DNA of 64,000 bases from Botryobacter ruber (GTDB taxonomy: Bacteria > Bacteroidota > Bacteroidia > Cytophagales > Hymenobacteraceae): the NCBI RefSeq assembly GCF_003347595.2, contig NZ_QCZK02000024.1, forward strand, positions 310,001 through 374,000, read 5' to 3'. A program made the position numbers and the translations under genes. Shown here in pieces: positions 26,477 through 34,268 of this stretch. A model generated the notes under the pieces. It worked only from the letters and a program-made list of their open reading frames with translations. It was not told the DNA's origin and did not search any database. The first letter of the stretch is position 1. Every line of letters begins with the position of its first letter.

Positions 26477-29002
26477 TCAGAAATCAAAGTACTCGCCGGT
26501 TTGCGGCTCTGCTTCTTTTACTTCCTGTTGGCGGGGCTTTTTGCCGCGTAACAAGTCGCGGATTTCACGGCCTTCCTGCTTCAGGTCTGTTTTTATTTTT
26601 TCGCGCACCCTGGCTTCGTCGTAGCTGATTTTAAAGTTGCTCTCTTTTCCCTTCAGCTTCAGGAAGAGCATGCTGTTACCGGCATCCGGATCTTCGGCCA
26701 CTACGCCATACACCGAATCCTTGTCCGGCTTGCGCCCCCTGGACAGCGGCAGCTTGATCTTGTAATCCATGTCCTGGTCGAAGGTGTGCATGCCCGACAC
26801 CGACACCACAGGCACCGACGACAGGTTGGAGCGGATATCCATTTCGGGCATGTAGATGGTGCGCCGCTGAATCCAGAAGCTGTTGTGCAGCTCGGAAAAC
26901 CGCATGTTCGACAGCTCCGAGCGCTTTACGAAAACAGCCATTTTCTGCATCGGCTCAAAGTTGATGAGCTGGCCATCGCGTACCGTGGCCACTATCTCGG
27001 CCTGTATCAGGTCGGTTTTGGGGCTGAGGTGGCTGTCGAAGTACAGTTCGGAGGAAATGTTGGCCGTCAGGCTGCCGCGCAGGTGCTTGTCCATCACGAA
27101 GGTCTGCCCGAAATTCTCGAACACATAAAACAGGCTGTCGACATTCATGTTGCTGAGCCTGGCAGCTGTAGCTACTTTTATATGGTTTCGCGAAGTGGCA
27201 TCTAAGGTACCCCGCACGGCAAAAGCCCCGCCAATGGCCTTAAACGAGATGTTAGGCGACGACAGCACCTGGTTGCGCAGTTTCACCTGCCCCTGTATCT
27301 GCTGCCCCTTAAACCGCCTGAAATTGAGTTTCTGCACAGACGCGCTCAGGTCGAAGGCAATATAAGGCGACACCGCCAGCCTGTAACTGTCGCTGGCGCC
27401 GGTACCGGAGGCAGAAGCGCTTTGCTGCTCCTGCAACAGCTGGTCGAAGTTAAGGTGGTTGCTTTTAAAATCTGCCTCTACCAGCAGCCTTTGCTTGTCC
27501 AGCAGCGTCCAGGCGATGATGTTTTTAAACATACCGTTCAGCACAAAATCGGAGGCGCCTATCCGGCCTTTGAAGTCCGAAACAGCCACATCGTTGTGCT
27601 TGAACATGAAGTTGCCATACAGGTTAGCGAGCGGGTGCGGCAGTCCTTTCAGCGAGAGGGCCACGTTGTGCAGCGTAACTTCCCCGGAGGTATTCACGGT
27701 ACTGTTGCCCGGCCTGTTTTTAAAATCATTGAAGTTTCCTTTAAAGGCAATCCGCACATGCGCCAGTCCGCTCCCGCTGCGCACCTGCTCCAGCTTGGCC
27801 AGCCCCAGCGCATAGCCCACATCCAGCATCCCGTCCAGGTCGAAGGCGATGGTGGGGTTGTTGAAGTTATGATAAGCGAAGTTGCCGGAGAAGGGGCGGC
27901 CATTCAGGCTCCCGTTCAGGTTGCTGATTTCGAGTGCTGACGTGGAAGCATTGTTCTTAGCCCCGTTAGTAAAGGAGCCCGTAAAGCTGACATCGTCCAC
28001 GCGCCGCTTAATTTCGGGATGATAAAAAGAGGCATTTCGGCAACCGAAGCTGAACGTAATTTTGGGTTGCTGTTTGGCTGAGACCTGGCCTTTTACCGTG
28101 CCGTTGAAAAAGATATCGCCTTCGCTCCGGTACTGGCTGTAGGCCCGGGTAATGTCCTGGGGCAGCAACGACAGCAGCGACTGCACATTGGTATTCCGGC
28201 CGTTCAGGGCCAGATCCAGCTCCGTGGTTCCGGCATAGCCTACAGTGCCTGCCACTTCGTAGGAAGCGCCTTCTATTTTCAGAACCGATGGCTCCAGCTG
28301 CACCGTTTTGGCCAGCTGATCTATGTTGAGCGCAGCCTGCAGGTCTACGGTTTTGCCTTTCAGGTACTCGCCGCTCTCCAGCTGAATGCTGTTCACGGTG
28401 GCGTTGCCGGTTGCCTCTACAGCTACAGCATCAGCGGCTATGGTGAGAGCAGCAGTAAGCTGGTGGGCATCCAGGGCATAGGTTTGTTTTAGCTGCTGGT
28501 CTGTGTAGTGCAGCGCCACGTTGTTCAGGATAATTTTTTCCAGGCTGAACGAAAAGGCTTCGTCAGAGGCTGTGGTGTCTGTGGCTATGATGTTGTAGTT
28601 TACGTCTCCATTTTCCAGCACCTTTACATGCACCTCCCCGTCCTCCAGGAACAGCTGGTTTACCCTGTATTTCCCCAGCACGATATCAACCAGGCTGAAG
28701 GTAAAGTAAATCTTTTCCAGTTTCCCCAGCGATTCCTCGCTTTCGGGCAGGTTTTCGTGGATGTTTACCTTGTCGAGGCTAACGGAAACATGCGGGAATT
28801 TATCGAACAGCGAGAGCGATATTTTCTCGACATCTACCTTTGTAGTGATGTGCTTGTTCGCTTCTGCTATAAAAAGAGAAATTATTTTGTCCTGGTACTT
28901 GTACACCAGCCCCAACGGCACGCCAACTACAGCCACCACTACCACGGCAGCATAGAATAGCACTTTTCTTACAGCTCCTCTTCTCTTCAATGGAATACAC
29001 AC
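26477..29002 (-). CDS. AsmA-family protein
   Basis: An 841-residue inner-membrane-anchored protein with one N-terminal helix (about 13-32) and a long periplasmic beta-rich region. AsmA-type proteins are linked to lipid transfer and outer-membrane homeostasis. The N-terminal AsmA pattern DKIISLFIAEANKHI...VEKISLSLFDKFPHVSVSLD and the C-terminal AsmA_2-like region (RDGQLINFEPMQKM) are clear. It starts GTG at 29002; TTG at 28990 (protein MKRRGAVRKVL) is an equally good start. Two internal segments (about 28427-28457 and 28562-28592) match R1 repeats and encode TAALTIAADA and IATDTTASDE. A strong promoter precedes it. Terminal SH-like tail EPQTGEYFDF. Confidence 0.9.
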   Translation of the reverse strand: MCIPLKRRGAVRKVLFYAAVVVVAVVGVPLGLVYKYQDKIISLFIAEANKHITTKVDVEKISLSLFDKFPHVSVSLDKVNIHENLPESEESLGKLEKIYFTFSLVDIVLGKYRVNQLFLEDGEVHVKVLENGDVNYNIIATDTTASDEAFSFSLEKIILNNVALHYTDQQLKQTYALDAHQLTAALTIAADAVAVEATGNATVNSIQLESGEYLKGKTVDLQAALNIDQLAKTVQLEPSVLKIEGASYEVAGTVGYAGTTELDLALNGRNTNVQSLLSLLPQDITRAYSQYRSEGDIFFNGTVKGQVSAKQQPKITFSFGCRNASFYHPEIKRRVDDVSFTGSFTNGAKNNASTSALEISNLNGSLNGRPFSGNFAYHNFNNPTIAFDLDGMLDVGYALGLAKLEQVRSGSGLAHVRIAFKGNFNDFKNRPGNSTVNTSGEVTLHNVALSLKGLPHPLANLYGNFMFKHNDVAVSDFKGRIGASDFVLNGMFKNIIAWTLLDKQRLLVEADFKSNHLNFDQLLQEQQSASASGTGASDSYRLAVSPYIAFDLSASVQKLNFRRFKGQQIQGQVKLRNQVLSSPNISFKAIGGAFAVRGTLDATSRNHIKVATAARLSNMNVDSLFYVFENFGQTFVMDKHLRGSLTANISSELYFDSHLSPKTDLIQAEIVATVRDGQLINFEPMQKMAVFVKRSELSNMRFSELHNSFWIQRRTIYMPEMDIRSNLSSVPVVSVSGMHTFDQDMDYKIKLPLSRGRKPDKDSVYGVVAEDPDAGNSMLFLKLKGKESNFKISYDEARVREKIKTDLKQEGREIRDLLRGKKPRQQEVKEAEPQTGEYFDF
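28427..28592. repeat. Two R1-like stretches inside the AsmA gene
   Basis: AGCGGCTATGGTG then AGAGCAGCAG (28427-28457) and AGAGGCTGTGGTG then TCTG (28562-28592) resemble intergenic R1 copies. Both keep the reading frame and fall in the variable periplasmic part. Confidence 0.5.
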
Positions 29003-29024
29003 ATTTTAAGCACCTTACCAACGT

Positions 29025-29055
29025 CAAAGGTACAGCAGTAAATACAGACGGTCAA
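29025..29055 (-). promoter_or_regulatory. Promoter of the AsmA gene
   Basis: On the minus strand: -33 TTG (29055-29053), 20-bp spacer and -7 TACCTTTG (29032-29025). This is a full match to the Bacteroidota consensus, about 23-35 bp before the start codon. Confidence 0.75.
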
Positions 29056-29103
29056 CAGGTAGTTTTGTTCTGAAAAAAAAATTCAGTTTTTTCAGCAAAC
29101 ATT

Positions 29104-29133
29104 TTGCGGTTTCGGAAAAAGCCTTCATATTTG
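29104..29133 (+). promoter_or_regulatory. Promoter of first tRNA-Val
   Basis: TTG (29104-29106), 19-bp spacer, CATATTTG (29126-29133), one mismatch to TAnnTTTG. Confidence 0.7.
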
Positions 29134-29175
29134 CACCATCAAACGGGAAACAGCAGGTTTCCGGAAACAAAAATC

Positions 29176-29250
29176 GGGGTGTTAGCTCAGCTGGTTCAGA
29201 GCACCTGCCTTACAAGCAGGGGGTCACTGGTTCGAATCCAGTACGCCCCA
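29176..29250 (+). tRNA. tRNA-Val (anticodon TAC)
   Basis: A 75-nt cloverleaf. The acceptor GGGGTGT pairs with ACGCCCC, the discriminator is A and CCA is not encoded. Anticodon arm CCTGC-CTTACAA-GCAGG gives anticodon TAC. T arm ACTGG-TTCGAAT-CCAGT. Confidence 0.97.
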
Positions 29251-29257
29251 CTTTAGC

Positions 29258-29296
29258 AAAAGCGCTTACAAGATTGGCTCTTATAAGCGCTTTTTT
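29258..29296 (+). terminator. Terminator of first tRNA-Val
   Basis: Hairpin of AAAGCGCTTACAAGA with TCTTATAAGCGCTTT, followed by T residues. Confidence 0.8.
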
Positions 29297-29344
29297 GTTT
29301 CTTTCCGTTTTGTTTGCTTTACGCCGCTTTTCGAAAAAAACATT

Positions 29345-29374
29345 TTGCGGTTTCAGAAAAAGCTTTCATATTTG
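29345..29374 (+). promoter_or_regulatory. Promoter of second tRNA-Val
   Basis: TTG (29345-29347), 19-bp spacer, CATATTTG (29367-29374), the same arrangement as copy 1. Confidence 0.7.
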
Positions 29375-29415
29375 CAGCATCAAACGGGGACAAAAGGTTT
29401 CCGGAATCAAAAATC

Positions 29416-29490
29416 GGGGTGTTAGCTCAGCTGGTTCAGAGCACCTGCCTTACAAGCAGGGGGTCACTGGTTCGAATCCAGTACGCCCCA
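29416..29490 (+). tRNA. tRNA-Val (anticodon TAC), second copy
   Basis: Identical in all 75 positions to the copy at 29176-29250. Confidence 0.97.
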
Positions 29491-29498
29491 CATTTAGC

Positions 29499-29535
29499 AA
29501 AAGCGCTTACAAGTTGGTTCTTGTAAGCGCTTTTT
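29499..29535 (+). terminator. Terminator of second tRNA-Val
   Basis: Perfect hairpin AAAGCGCTTACAAG with CTTGTAAGCGCTTT, followed by T residues. Confidence 0.82.
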
Positions 29536-29644
29536 GTTTTTCAGCTTTATTGTATATTTTCGGAATGTGCCTGAAGCAGCACCTGCAGCATGACCGTATT
29601 TATAGAGTTTTTTTGCTGCTCTTCCCTGCTTCAAACCAGGTAAC

Positions 29645-30112
29645 TTACTCACTACTAATCTTTTCGATGTGCACGCCTTTGGCTCCTGCCGTCACCAGTG
29701 CCTCTGTTATGGCGTCTTTCATCCTGTCCAGGATGTTTTCGTGGCCTTCGAGTAAATTGGCTGCATAATCCGGCACATCCTCTCCTGCCGCCATTGCCTT
29801 CATGGCGCCTATCTGCTCAATCATGTAGCACATGGCTTTTATTTTTTTTCCTCTCACATAAACCGTCGGGCTGCTGAAGCGGACCAGGTTCTTGTGGATG
29901 TGCTTTTTCACTAACTCTTCTTCCGAAATTCCCGAAGCAGAAAGCTTCATGAGCTGAGAGTAGCTCTTTTCATGCATGAATTCCTTCAGCATGGGCTCCA
30001 GCATTTTCTGAACATTGGGTTCGCTGATGTGGTAGGCATAGGCAAATACATCGAAAAGCCACTTCAGGCTGCCGTCGGTTTCTTCAAAAATCAAGGTTAC
30101 TTCTGATTTCAT
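29645..30112 (-). CDS. Conserved-looking hypothetical protein, 155 aa
   Basis: I do not recognise this protein. It is soluble, mostly helical by composition, acidic at both ends, with no signal peptide or membrane segment. The sequence MKSEVTLIFEETDGSLKWLF begins a possible small domain. Residues 95-140 (MIEQIGAMKAMAAGEDVPDY...) look like amphipathic helices. It stands alone between the tRNA-Val repeat and coaE; no operon partner. Coding character is supported by normal codon use and a clean length. Confidence 0.7.
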   Translation of the reverse strand: MKSEVTLIFEETDGSLKWLFDVFAYAYHISEPNVQKMLEPMLKEFMHEKSYSQLMKLSASGISEEELVKKHIHKNLVRFSSPTVYVRGKKIKAMCYMIEQIGAMKAMAAGEDVPDYAANLLEGHENILDRMKDAITEALVTAGAKGVHIEKISSE

Positions 30113-30239
30113 AGGGTTTGTTTTAATAGCCAGCTAAATTATTGTCGGTAAATTGGAAGTAAACGCAGGGCGTGGCGTTTGGTTGGGAATTGGGGTTGTT
30201 CAGCTTATACTATCTCACATTTACCAGGTTCCTTTATGC

Positions 30240-30336
30240 CAGCAGCAGAGGGTGTGGTAGCAGTTGCAGCAGAATTAATTTGACAATCAGAAAGCTTATT
30301 TTGAGGAGCAGCGGGTGTGGTGGCTGCTGCAGAACA
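30240..30336. repeat. Two direct R1 repeats
   Basis: Copies at 30240-30275 (AGCAGAGGGTGTGGTAGCAG) and 30304-30336 (GAGCAGCGGGTGTGGTGGCT), same orientation, in the gap downstream of coaE. Confidence 0.65.
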
Positions 30337-30381
30337 CCTTTTGGGCCGTTGTAACGATGAAGTTATGCGGGAAGGAGAGCA

Positions 30382-30978
30382 TTATGCCTTCCGGGAGCAG
30401 AACTGCTGGTGCAGGGCCAGTACCTGCGGGATGAGGAGGTGCTGTTCGTCGTTGTAGATGATGTGGTTGGCCCGCGCCATTTTCTCTTCTTCCGTCAGCT
30501 GTTTGGAAATAATGGCTTTGATGTCGGCTTCGGTGCGGTGCGGGTCGCGCTGCTGCAGGCGTTTGAGGCGCACTTCCAGCGGGGCGTATACGGCAATCAT
30601 TTCATCCATCTGCCGCCACGACTCCGATTCGTACATTAAAGCAGCTTCTTTGATCAGGTAGGGCGCTGCGGCATGAGCGGCTGCCCACTTTTCAAAATCG
30701 AGGCGCACGCGCGGATGCACCAGCCCGTTGAGCTGCGCCAGACGCTCCGGGTTGTTAAATACAATGCCCGAAATAAAAGGACGGTTCAGGACGCCTGTAG
30801 CGTCGTAGGCTTCAGGACCAAAAGCTGCTGTTAATTCCTGCTTCAGAACCGGGTCGTGGTGCATCACCCATTTGGCACGCGTGTCGGCATCGTAGACAGG
30901 AGCGCCCAACAGCTCGAACATGCGGCAAACTACAGTTTTGCCTACGCCAATACCACCGGTTATTCCAACTTTCAGCAT
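30382..30978 (-). CDS. coaE: Dephospho-CoA kinase CoaE
   Basis: Catalyses the last step of coenzyme A synthesis, phosphorylation of the ribose 3'-OH of dephospho-CoA. The P-loop is GITGGIGVGKT at residues 5-15. The acceptor-site motif YDADTRAKW, the HPRVR segment and the LID arginine-rich QRDPHRTEAD region are present. It has 198 residues, the usual size. Last gene of the nusB-to-coaE operon, 4 bp after the ybbR-like gene. Confidence 0.96.
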   Translation of the reverse strand: MLKVGITGGIGVGKTVVCRMFELLGAPVYDADTRAKWVMHHDPVLKQELTAAFGPEAYDATGVLNRPFISGIVFNNPERLAQLNGLVHPRVRLDFEKWAAAHAAAPYLIKEAALMYESESWRQMDEMIAVYAPLEVRLKRLQQRDPHRTEADIKAIISKQLTEEEKMARANHIIYNDEQHLLIPQVLALHQQFCSRKA

Positions 30979-30982
30979 CCTC

Positions 30983-31963
30983 TTAATCTCTCTCCAACAC
31001 GGCTTTCATACGGTCGGGCCACAGCCTTACCTGCCGCACGCCTGCCGGCTTTTGTACCAGCTCCGGCACCACCGTAGAGTCCTGGGGGCTGTATTTGGAA
31101 TAGTCAACAATCACCCGGAAAGAGTCGCGGTTGAGCAGGGCTACAGAATCTTCTATAATCTGGTAACGGACCAGCACAAAGGGCGGGTTCAGCCTCAGTT
31201 CACGTCCGGCAGGAACATTTACGGGCATCGGCACCACCTGCCGCTCTTCCTGGAGCAGCCCTTTGATGTTAACCGTTACAACAGCCTCGCTGATATCGGC
31301 CTTCACCAGTGCTTTGTAGTCGTAGTTGATAGGCACTTCCACTTTAGCCGAGGAGGTAAGCCGCTGCTGCGGCAGCCGCAACAGGAAAGGACTCCGGATA
31401 CTGTCTACCATAGACGAAGGTCCGGTAAACGTAATAGAATCGGGGCTAATCCGCACAGGTCCGACAAGGGTATGCCGTTCGCCGGTCAGTTGCTGCCTGG
31501 GGTCCAGTTTGAGCGGAATAGTACGTGTTATTTTTTCATTGAAATCGAAAAACAACGTGTCGGTAACTACAAAGTTGAGCTGCAGCCCATCCAGCACATT
31601 TACCAGGCCAGGGCGCAGGGCCGAGCCCAGGATGTAATTGTTGCGCGGCAGGCTCCGGATGTAGATATCGGTAGGCTGCACCTCCACCATCAGCGATTTG
31701 CGCAGCAGTTTCCAGCCTTTGCCCGTTACGTTGATAAGCACTTCTTCAGGGAGCGGCTTAATCGGAACGAGCTCCTTTTCGTTATAAATGAAATTGATCG
31801 GGTAGGTAGTTTGTGTAGAATAGCTTTTATTCAGTGCATTAAGCAGCCAGAATGTAGAAGCCGCCACAAAACAAAGCACCACTACCCGCCAGTACTGCTT
31901 TGTTTGTGGCCTGAATGGCTTCACAAACCATATTACTATATTTTTAGCTTTCTCAAACGGCAA
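30983..31963 (-). CDS. YbbR/CdaR-like domain protein
   Basis: A 326-residue protein with an N-terminal membrane anchor (about 25-43, VVVLCFVAASTFWLLNAL) and three or so YbbR-like beta domains outside the membrane. In Firmicutes, YbbR (CdaR) regulates diadenylate cyclase; whether that applies here is unknown, as no cdaA is in view. Gene spacing (11 bp after yajC, 4 bp before coaE) shows co-transcription. This order is characteristic of Bacteroidota. Confidence 0.82.
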   Translation of the reverse strand: MPFEKAKNIVIWFVKPFRPQTKQYWRVVVLCFVAASTFWLLNALNKSYSTQTTYPINFIYNEKELVPIKPLPEEVLINVTGKGWKLLRKSLMVEVQPTDIYIRSLPRNNYILGSALRPGLVNVLDGLQLNFVVTDTLFFDFNEKITRTIPLKLDPRQQLTGERHTLVGPVRISPDSITFTGPSSMVDSIRSPFLLRLPQQRLTSSAKVEVPINYDYKALVKADISEAVVTVNIKGLLQEERQVVPMPVNVPAGRELRLNPPFVLVRYQIIEDSVALLNRDSFRVIVDYSKYSPQDSTVVPELVQKPAGVRQVRLWPDRMKAVLERD

Positions 31964-31974
31964 CTTTCAGCTAT

Positions 31975-32277
31975 TTATTTCACCTTAACGGTGGACTCCA
32001 TGGAAATAGAAGCTTTATCAAATGTAAGGCGGATGCCTTTGTCTACTTCTATCACCACAATATCGTCTTCTACAGCTACAATTCTTCCGTGTAAACCGCC
32101 AATAGTTACCACGTTCATGCCTTTGGTAAGCGCATCACGGAATTTTTTCTGGTCGCGCACCTTTTTCTGCTGCGGCCTGATCATGAAGAAATAGAAAACA
32201 AGAATAATAGCGCCAAACATGAGCAGTTGTGGCAACATGCCCCCGTCTGTAGCTGCTTGTAAGAGGATGGTTTGCAT
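31975..32277 (-). CDS. yajC: Preprotein translocase subunit YajC
   Basis: A 100-residue accessory subunit of SecYEG-SecDF. It has one membrane helix (LLMFGAIILVFYFFMI) followed by the family motif RPQQKKVRDQKKFRDAL and a small soluble domain with VVTIGGLHGRIV and a terminal EVDKGIRLTFDKASI region. Member of the nusB operon. Confidence 0.95.
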   Translation of the reverse strand: MQTILLQAATDGGMLPQLLMFGAIILVFYFFMIRPQQKKVRDQKKFRDALTKGMNVVTIGGLHGRIVAVEDDIVVIEVDKGIRLTFDKASISMESTVKVK

Positions 32278-32310
32278 AAGGTTGGATTTCTCTTATTTGA
32301 GAGTAGGGTT

Positions 32311-32850
32311 TTAGTTTCGTCTTACAGGGCCTTCAGGACCTGCCGTTGGTATTTTACTGGCTTCTACGGTACCTTTCATAGATACCTGCACAATGCTGGG
32401 CTGGGTGTTTGCTCTCACTTCTACGGTAGGCGACTGCTGGCCCATTTTTCCGCTCGTGTTAAACTGAACTTTAATTTCGCCGGTTTCGCCCGGAGCAATC
32501 GGGTCTTTTGGCGGTTCAGGTACTGTACAGCCACAGGAGGCAGAGGCGCTCTGGATGATGAGCGGCGATTTGCCTGTATTTTTAAACTTAAAGGCATGAT
32601 GCACCACTTCGCCCTGCTTTACAGTGCCGAAATCGAACACAGGCTCTTCAAATTCAATTACCGGTGCATTTTCTGCCGAAGCTGATTCTCCCTCCGTAGA
32701 AACCACATTCGGATTATCTACAACAGCCTCCGACTCCGTTGTGACAGTCTCTGAGGCTGTAGGGGTGTTACTTGCTGTATTGCTCTGCTCGCAGCCTGCC
32801 GTAAGCAAGGCAGCAGCCAGCGCACATGAAAAAAACAGGTTCTTTTTCAT
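32311..32850 (-). CDS. DUF1573 lipoprotein
   Basis: A 179-residue exported lipoprotein: lipobox LTAGC with Cys20, then a Ser/Thr/Glu-rich linker to about 68 and a DUF1573 Ig-like domain (about 70-165) with FDFGTVKQGEVVHHAFKFKN, SASCGCTVPEPPK and the GEIKVQFNTSGK motif. DUF1573 proteins are common in Bacteroidota envelopes; the function is unknown. Same strand and 33 bp upstream of yajC. Confidence 0.9.
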   Translation of the reverse strand: MKKNLFFSCALAAALLTAGCEQSNTASNTPTASETVTTESEAVVDNPNVVSTEGESASAENAPVIEFEEPVFDFGTVKQGEVVHHAFKFKNTGKSPLIIQSASASCGCTVPEPPKDPIAPGETGEIKVQFNTSGKMGQQSPTVEVRANTQPSIVQVSMKGTVEASKIPTAGPEGPVRRN

Positions 32851-32873
32851 ATCAAACGTGTACTAATTATTTA

Positions 32874-33872
32874 CTAAAGTTTATCAATAATATGCTGTGC
32901 GAACTCTTTCGTGCCGGCGTTTCCGCCAAGGTCGCGGGTGCATTCTTCCCTGTTTTTCAGGGTTGCCTCCAGGGCCGCTTCTATGCGGTAGGCCTCGTCT
33001 TTCAGATCGATGTGGTGCAGCATCATAATGGCAGAGCGCAGCAAAGCGGTAGGGTTTGCCAGGCCTTTGCCTGCAATATCAGGCGCAGAACCGTGTACGG
33101 CTTCAAATATAGCCATCTCATCGCCCACGTTAGCGCCAGCCACCACACCCAGACCACCTACCAGTCCGGCACATAGGTCTGACAGGATATCGCCAAACAG
33201 GTTGGTAGTAACAATCACATCGAACTGCTCCGGTTTCATTACCAGCTGCATGCACATGTTGTCGATGATCTTGTCTTCCATCTGTATGTGCGGGTAATCT
33301 TTGGCAATAGTGGCGGCCACATCCAGCAGCATAGCGCCGGCATTCTTCAGGATATTGGCTTTGTGGGCTACGGTTACCTTTTTGCACTTGTGCTTGTTGG
33401 CATACTCAAAAGCTGCGCGCACAATTTTTTCGCACCCCACGCGTGTCACCCGCGAAATGGAGTCGGCAATCTGCAGGCGCTGGTCAAAAATTTCGAGACC
33501 GGAATAAAGGCCCTCGGTATTCTCGCGGAACAGCACCAGGTCTACCTTATCAAACCTGGAGTTGATGCCAGGGGTAGTTTTGGCCGGCCTGATGTTTGCG
33601 TACAGGTCAAACATTTGCCTGAGCTGCACATTCACACTTTTAAAGCCTTTGCCAACCGGTGTGGTGATAGGGCCTTTTAAAGCTACTTTATTTTTTTTGA
33701 GGGAATTAAGCAGGGATTCAGGCAGCAGCTCGCCCATGGAATCGAAGGTAGTCTGACCGGCATTTTCTTCTTCCCAGGCTACCGGCACCCTGGCTGCAGT
33801 AAATATTGCTTTTACAGCTTCCGTAATTTCGGGCCCAATGCCATCGCCGGGTATTAGTGTTACCTGTTTCAT
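32874..33872 (-). CDS. NAD-type isocitrate/isopropylmalate dehydrogenase family protein
   Basis: A 332-residue beta-decarboxylating dehydrogenase, probably isocitrate dehydrogenase of the TCA cycle. Motifs: LIPGDGIGPEI, the substrate loop KSVNVQLRQMFDLYAN, RENTEGLYSG with the catalytic Tyr, HKANIL, TTNLFGDILSDL and the coenzyme segment EAVHGSAPDIAGKGLANPTA. The Val/Asn pattern of the substrate loop fits isocitrate better than isopropylmalate; no leu genes are near. It lies inside the nusB-coaE operon, between the YtxH and DUF1573 genes. Confidence 0.88.
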   Translation of the reverse strand: MKQVTLIPGDGIGPEITEAVKAIFTAARVPVAWEEENAGQTTFDSMGELLPESLLNSLKKNKVALKGPITTPVGKGFKSVNVQLRQMFDLYANIRPAKTTPGINSRFDKVDLVLFRENTEGLYSGLEIFDQRLQIADSISRVTRVGCEKIVRAAFEYANKHKCKKVTVAHKANILKNAGAMLLDVAATIAKDYPHIQMEDKIIDNMCMQLVMKPEQFDVIVTTNLFGDILSDLCAGLVGGLGVVAGANVGDEMAIFEAVHGSAPDIAGKGLANPTALLRSAIMMLHHIDLKDEAYRIEAALEATLKNREECTRDLGGNAGTKEFAQHIIDKL

Positions 33873-33876
33873 TCGC

Positions 33877-34182
33877 CTAGATTCCTTTTCTGCTGTTTAT
33901 TTCATTTATTAACGAATCCACATCGCCCAGCAGTTTTTCTGCTTTATCTTTTGCATCTTTTATCACCCGTTGCCCTTCCGTTTTGGCAGAAGATGCTACA
34001 GCATCGCGGTTTTCCATTAGTTGCTCCATCAATTCGGAAAGGGTATCGCGGTATTTTTCCAGGCGATAGCTCAGCCAGCTGCGCGTCTCTCTCCCTTTTT
34101 CAGGCGCAAATAAGATGCCAGCTGCGGCGCCAACGGCAGCCCCTGACACAAAGGCCAGTACAGTGGTAGTTTTCTTGCTCAT
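33877..34182 (-). CDS. YtxH-like protein
   Basis: A 101-residue protein with an N-terminal Gly/Ala-rich membrane helix (TTVLAFVSGAAVGAAAGILFA) followed by PEKGRETR, the YtxH family mark, and a coiled helical tail. Possibly stress-related; the role is unknown. It is 4 bp upstream of the IDH gene and 86 bp after nusB. Confidence 0.88.
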   Translation of the reverse strand: MSKKTTTVLAFVSGAAVGAAAGILFAPEKGRETRSWLSYRLEKYRDTLSELMEQLMENRDAVASSAKTEGQRVIKDAKDKAEKLLGDVDSLINEINSRKGI

Positions 34183-34268
34183 CGTTTTTCTGTTTTCGTA
34201 TAGTTCCGGGTACGTAATTTCTTTTGTTTACGATGCTTCCTACAACGTATCCCGACCTAAATTAATTT

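Larger units (their letters stand above)
29090..29560 (+). repeat. Tandem duplication of a complete tRNA-Val transcription unit
   Basis: Promoter, leader, tRNA and terminator are present twice, with a 240-bp offset between the tRNAs. The tRNA genes are identical. The flanks have diverged by substitutions and small indels, so the duplication is not brand new. Confidence 0.85.
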
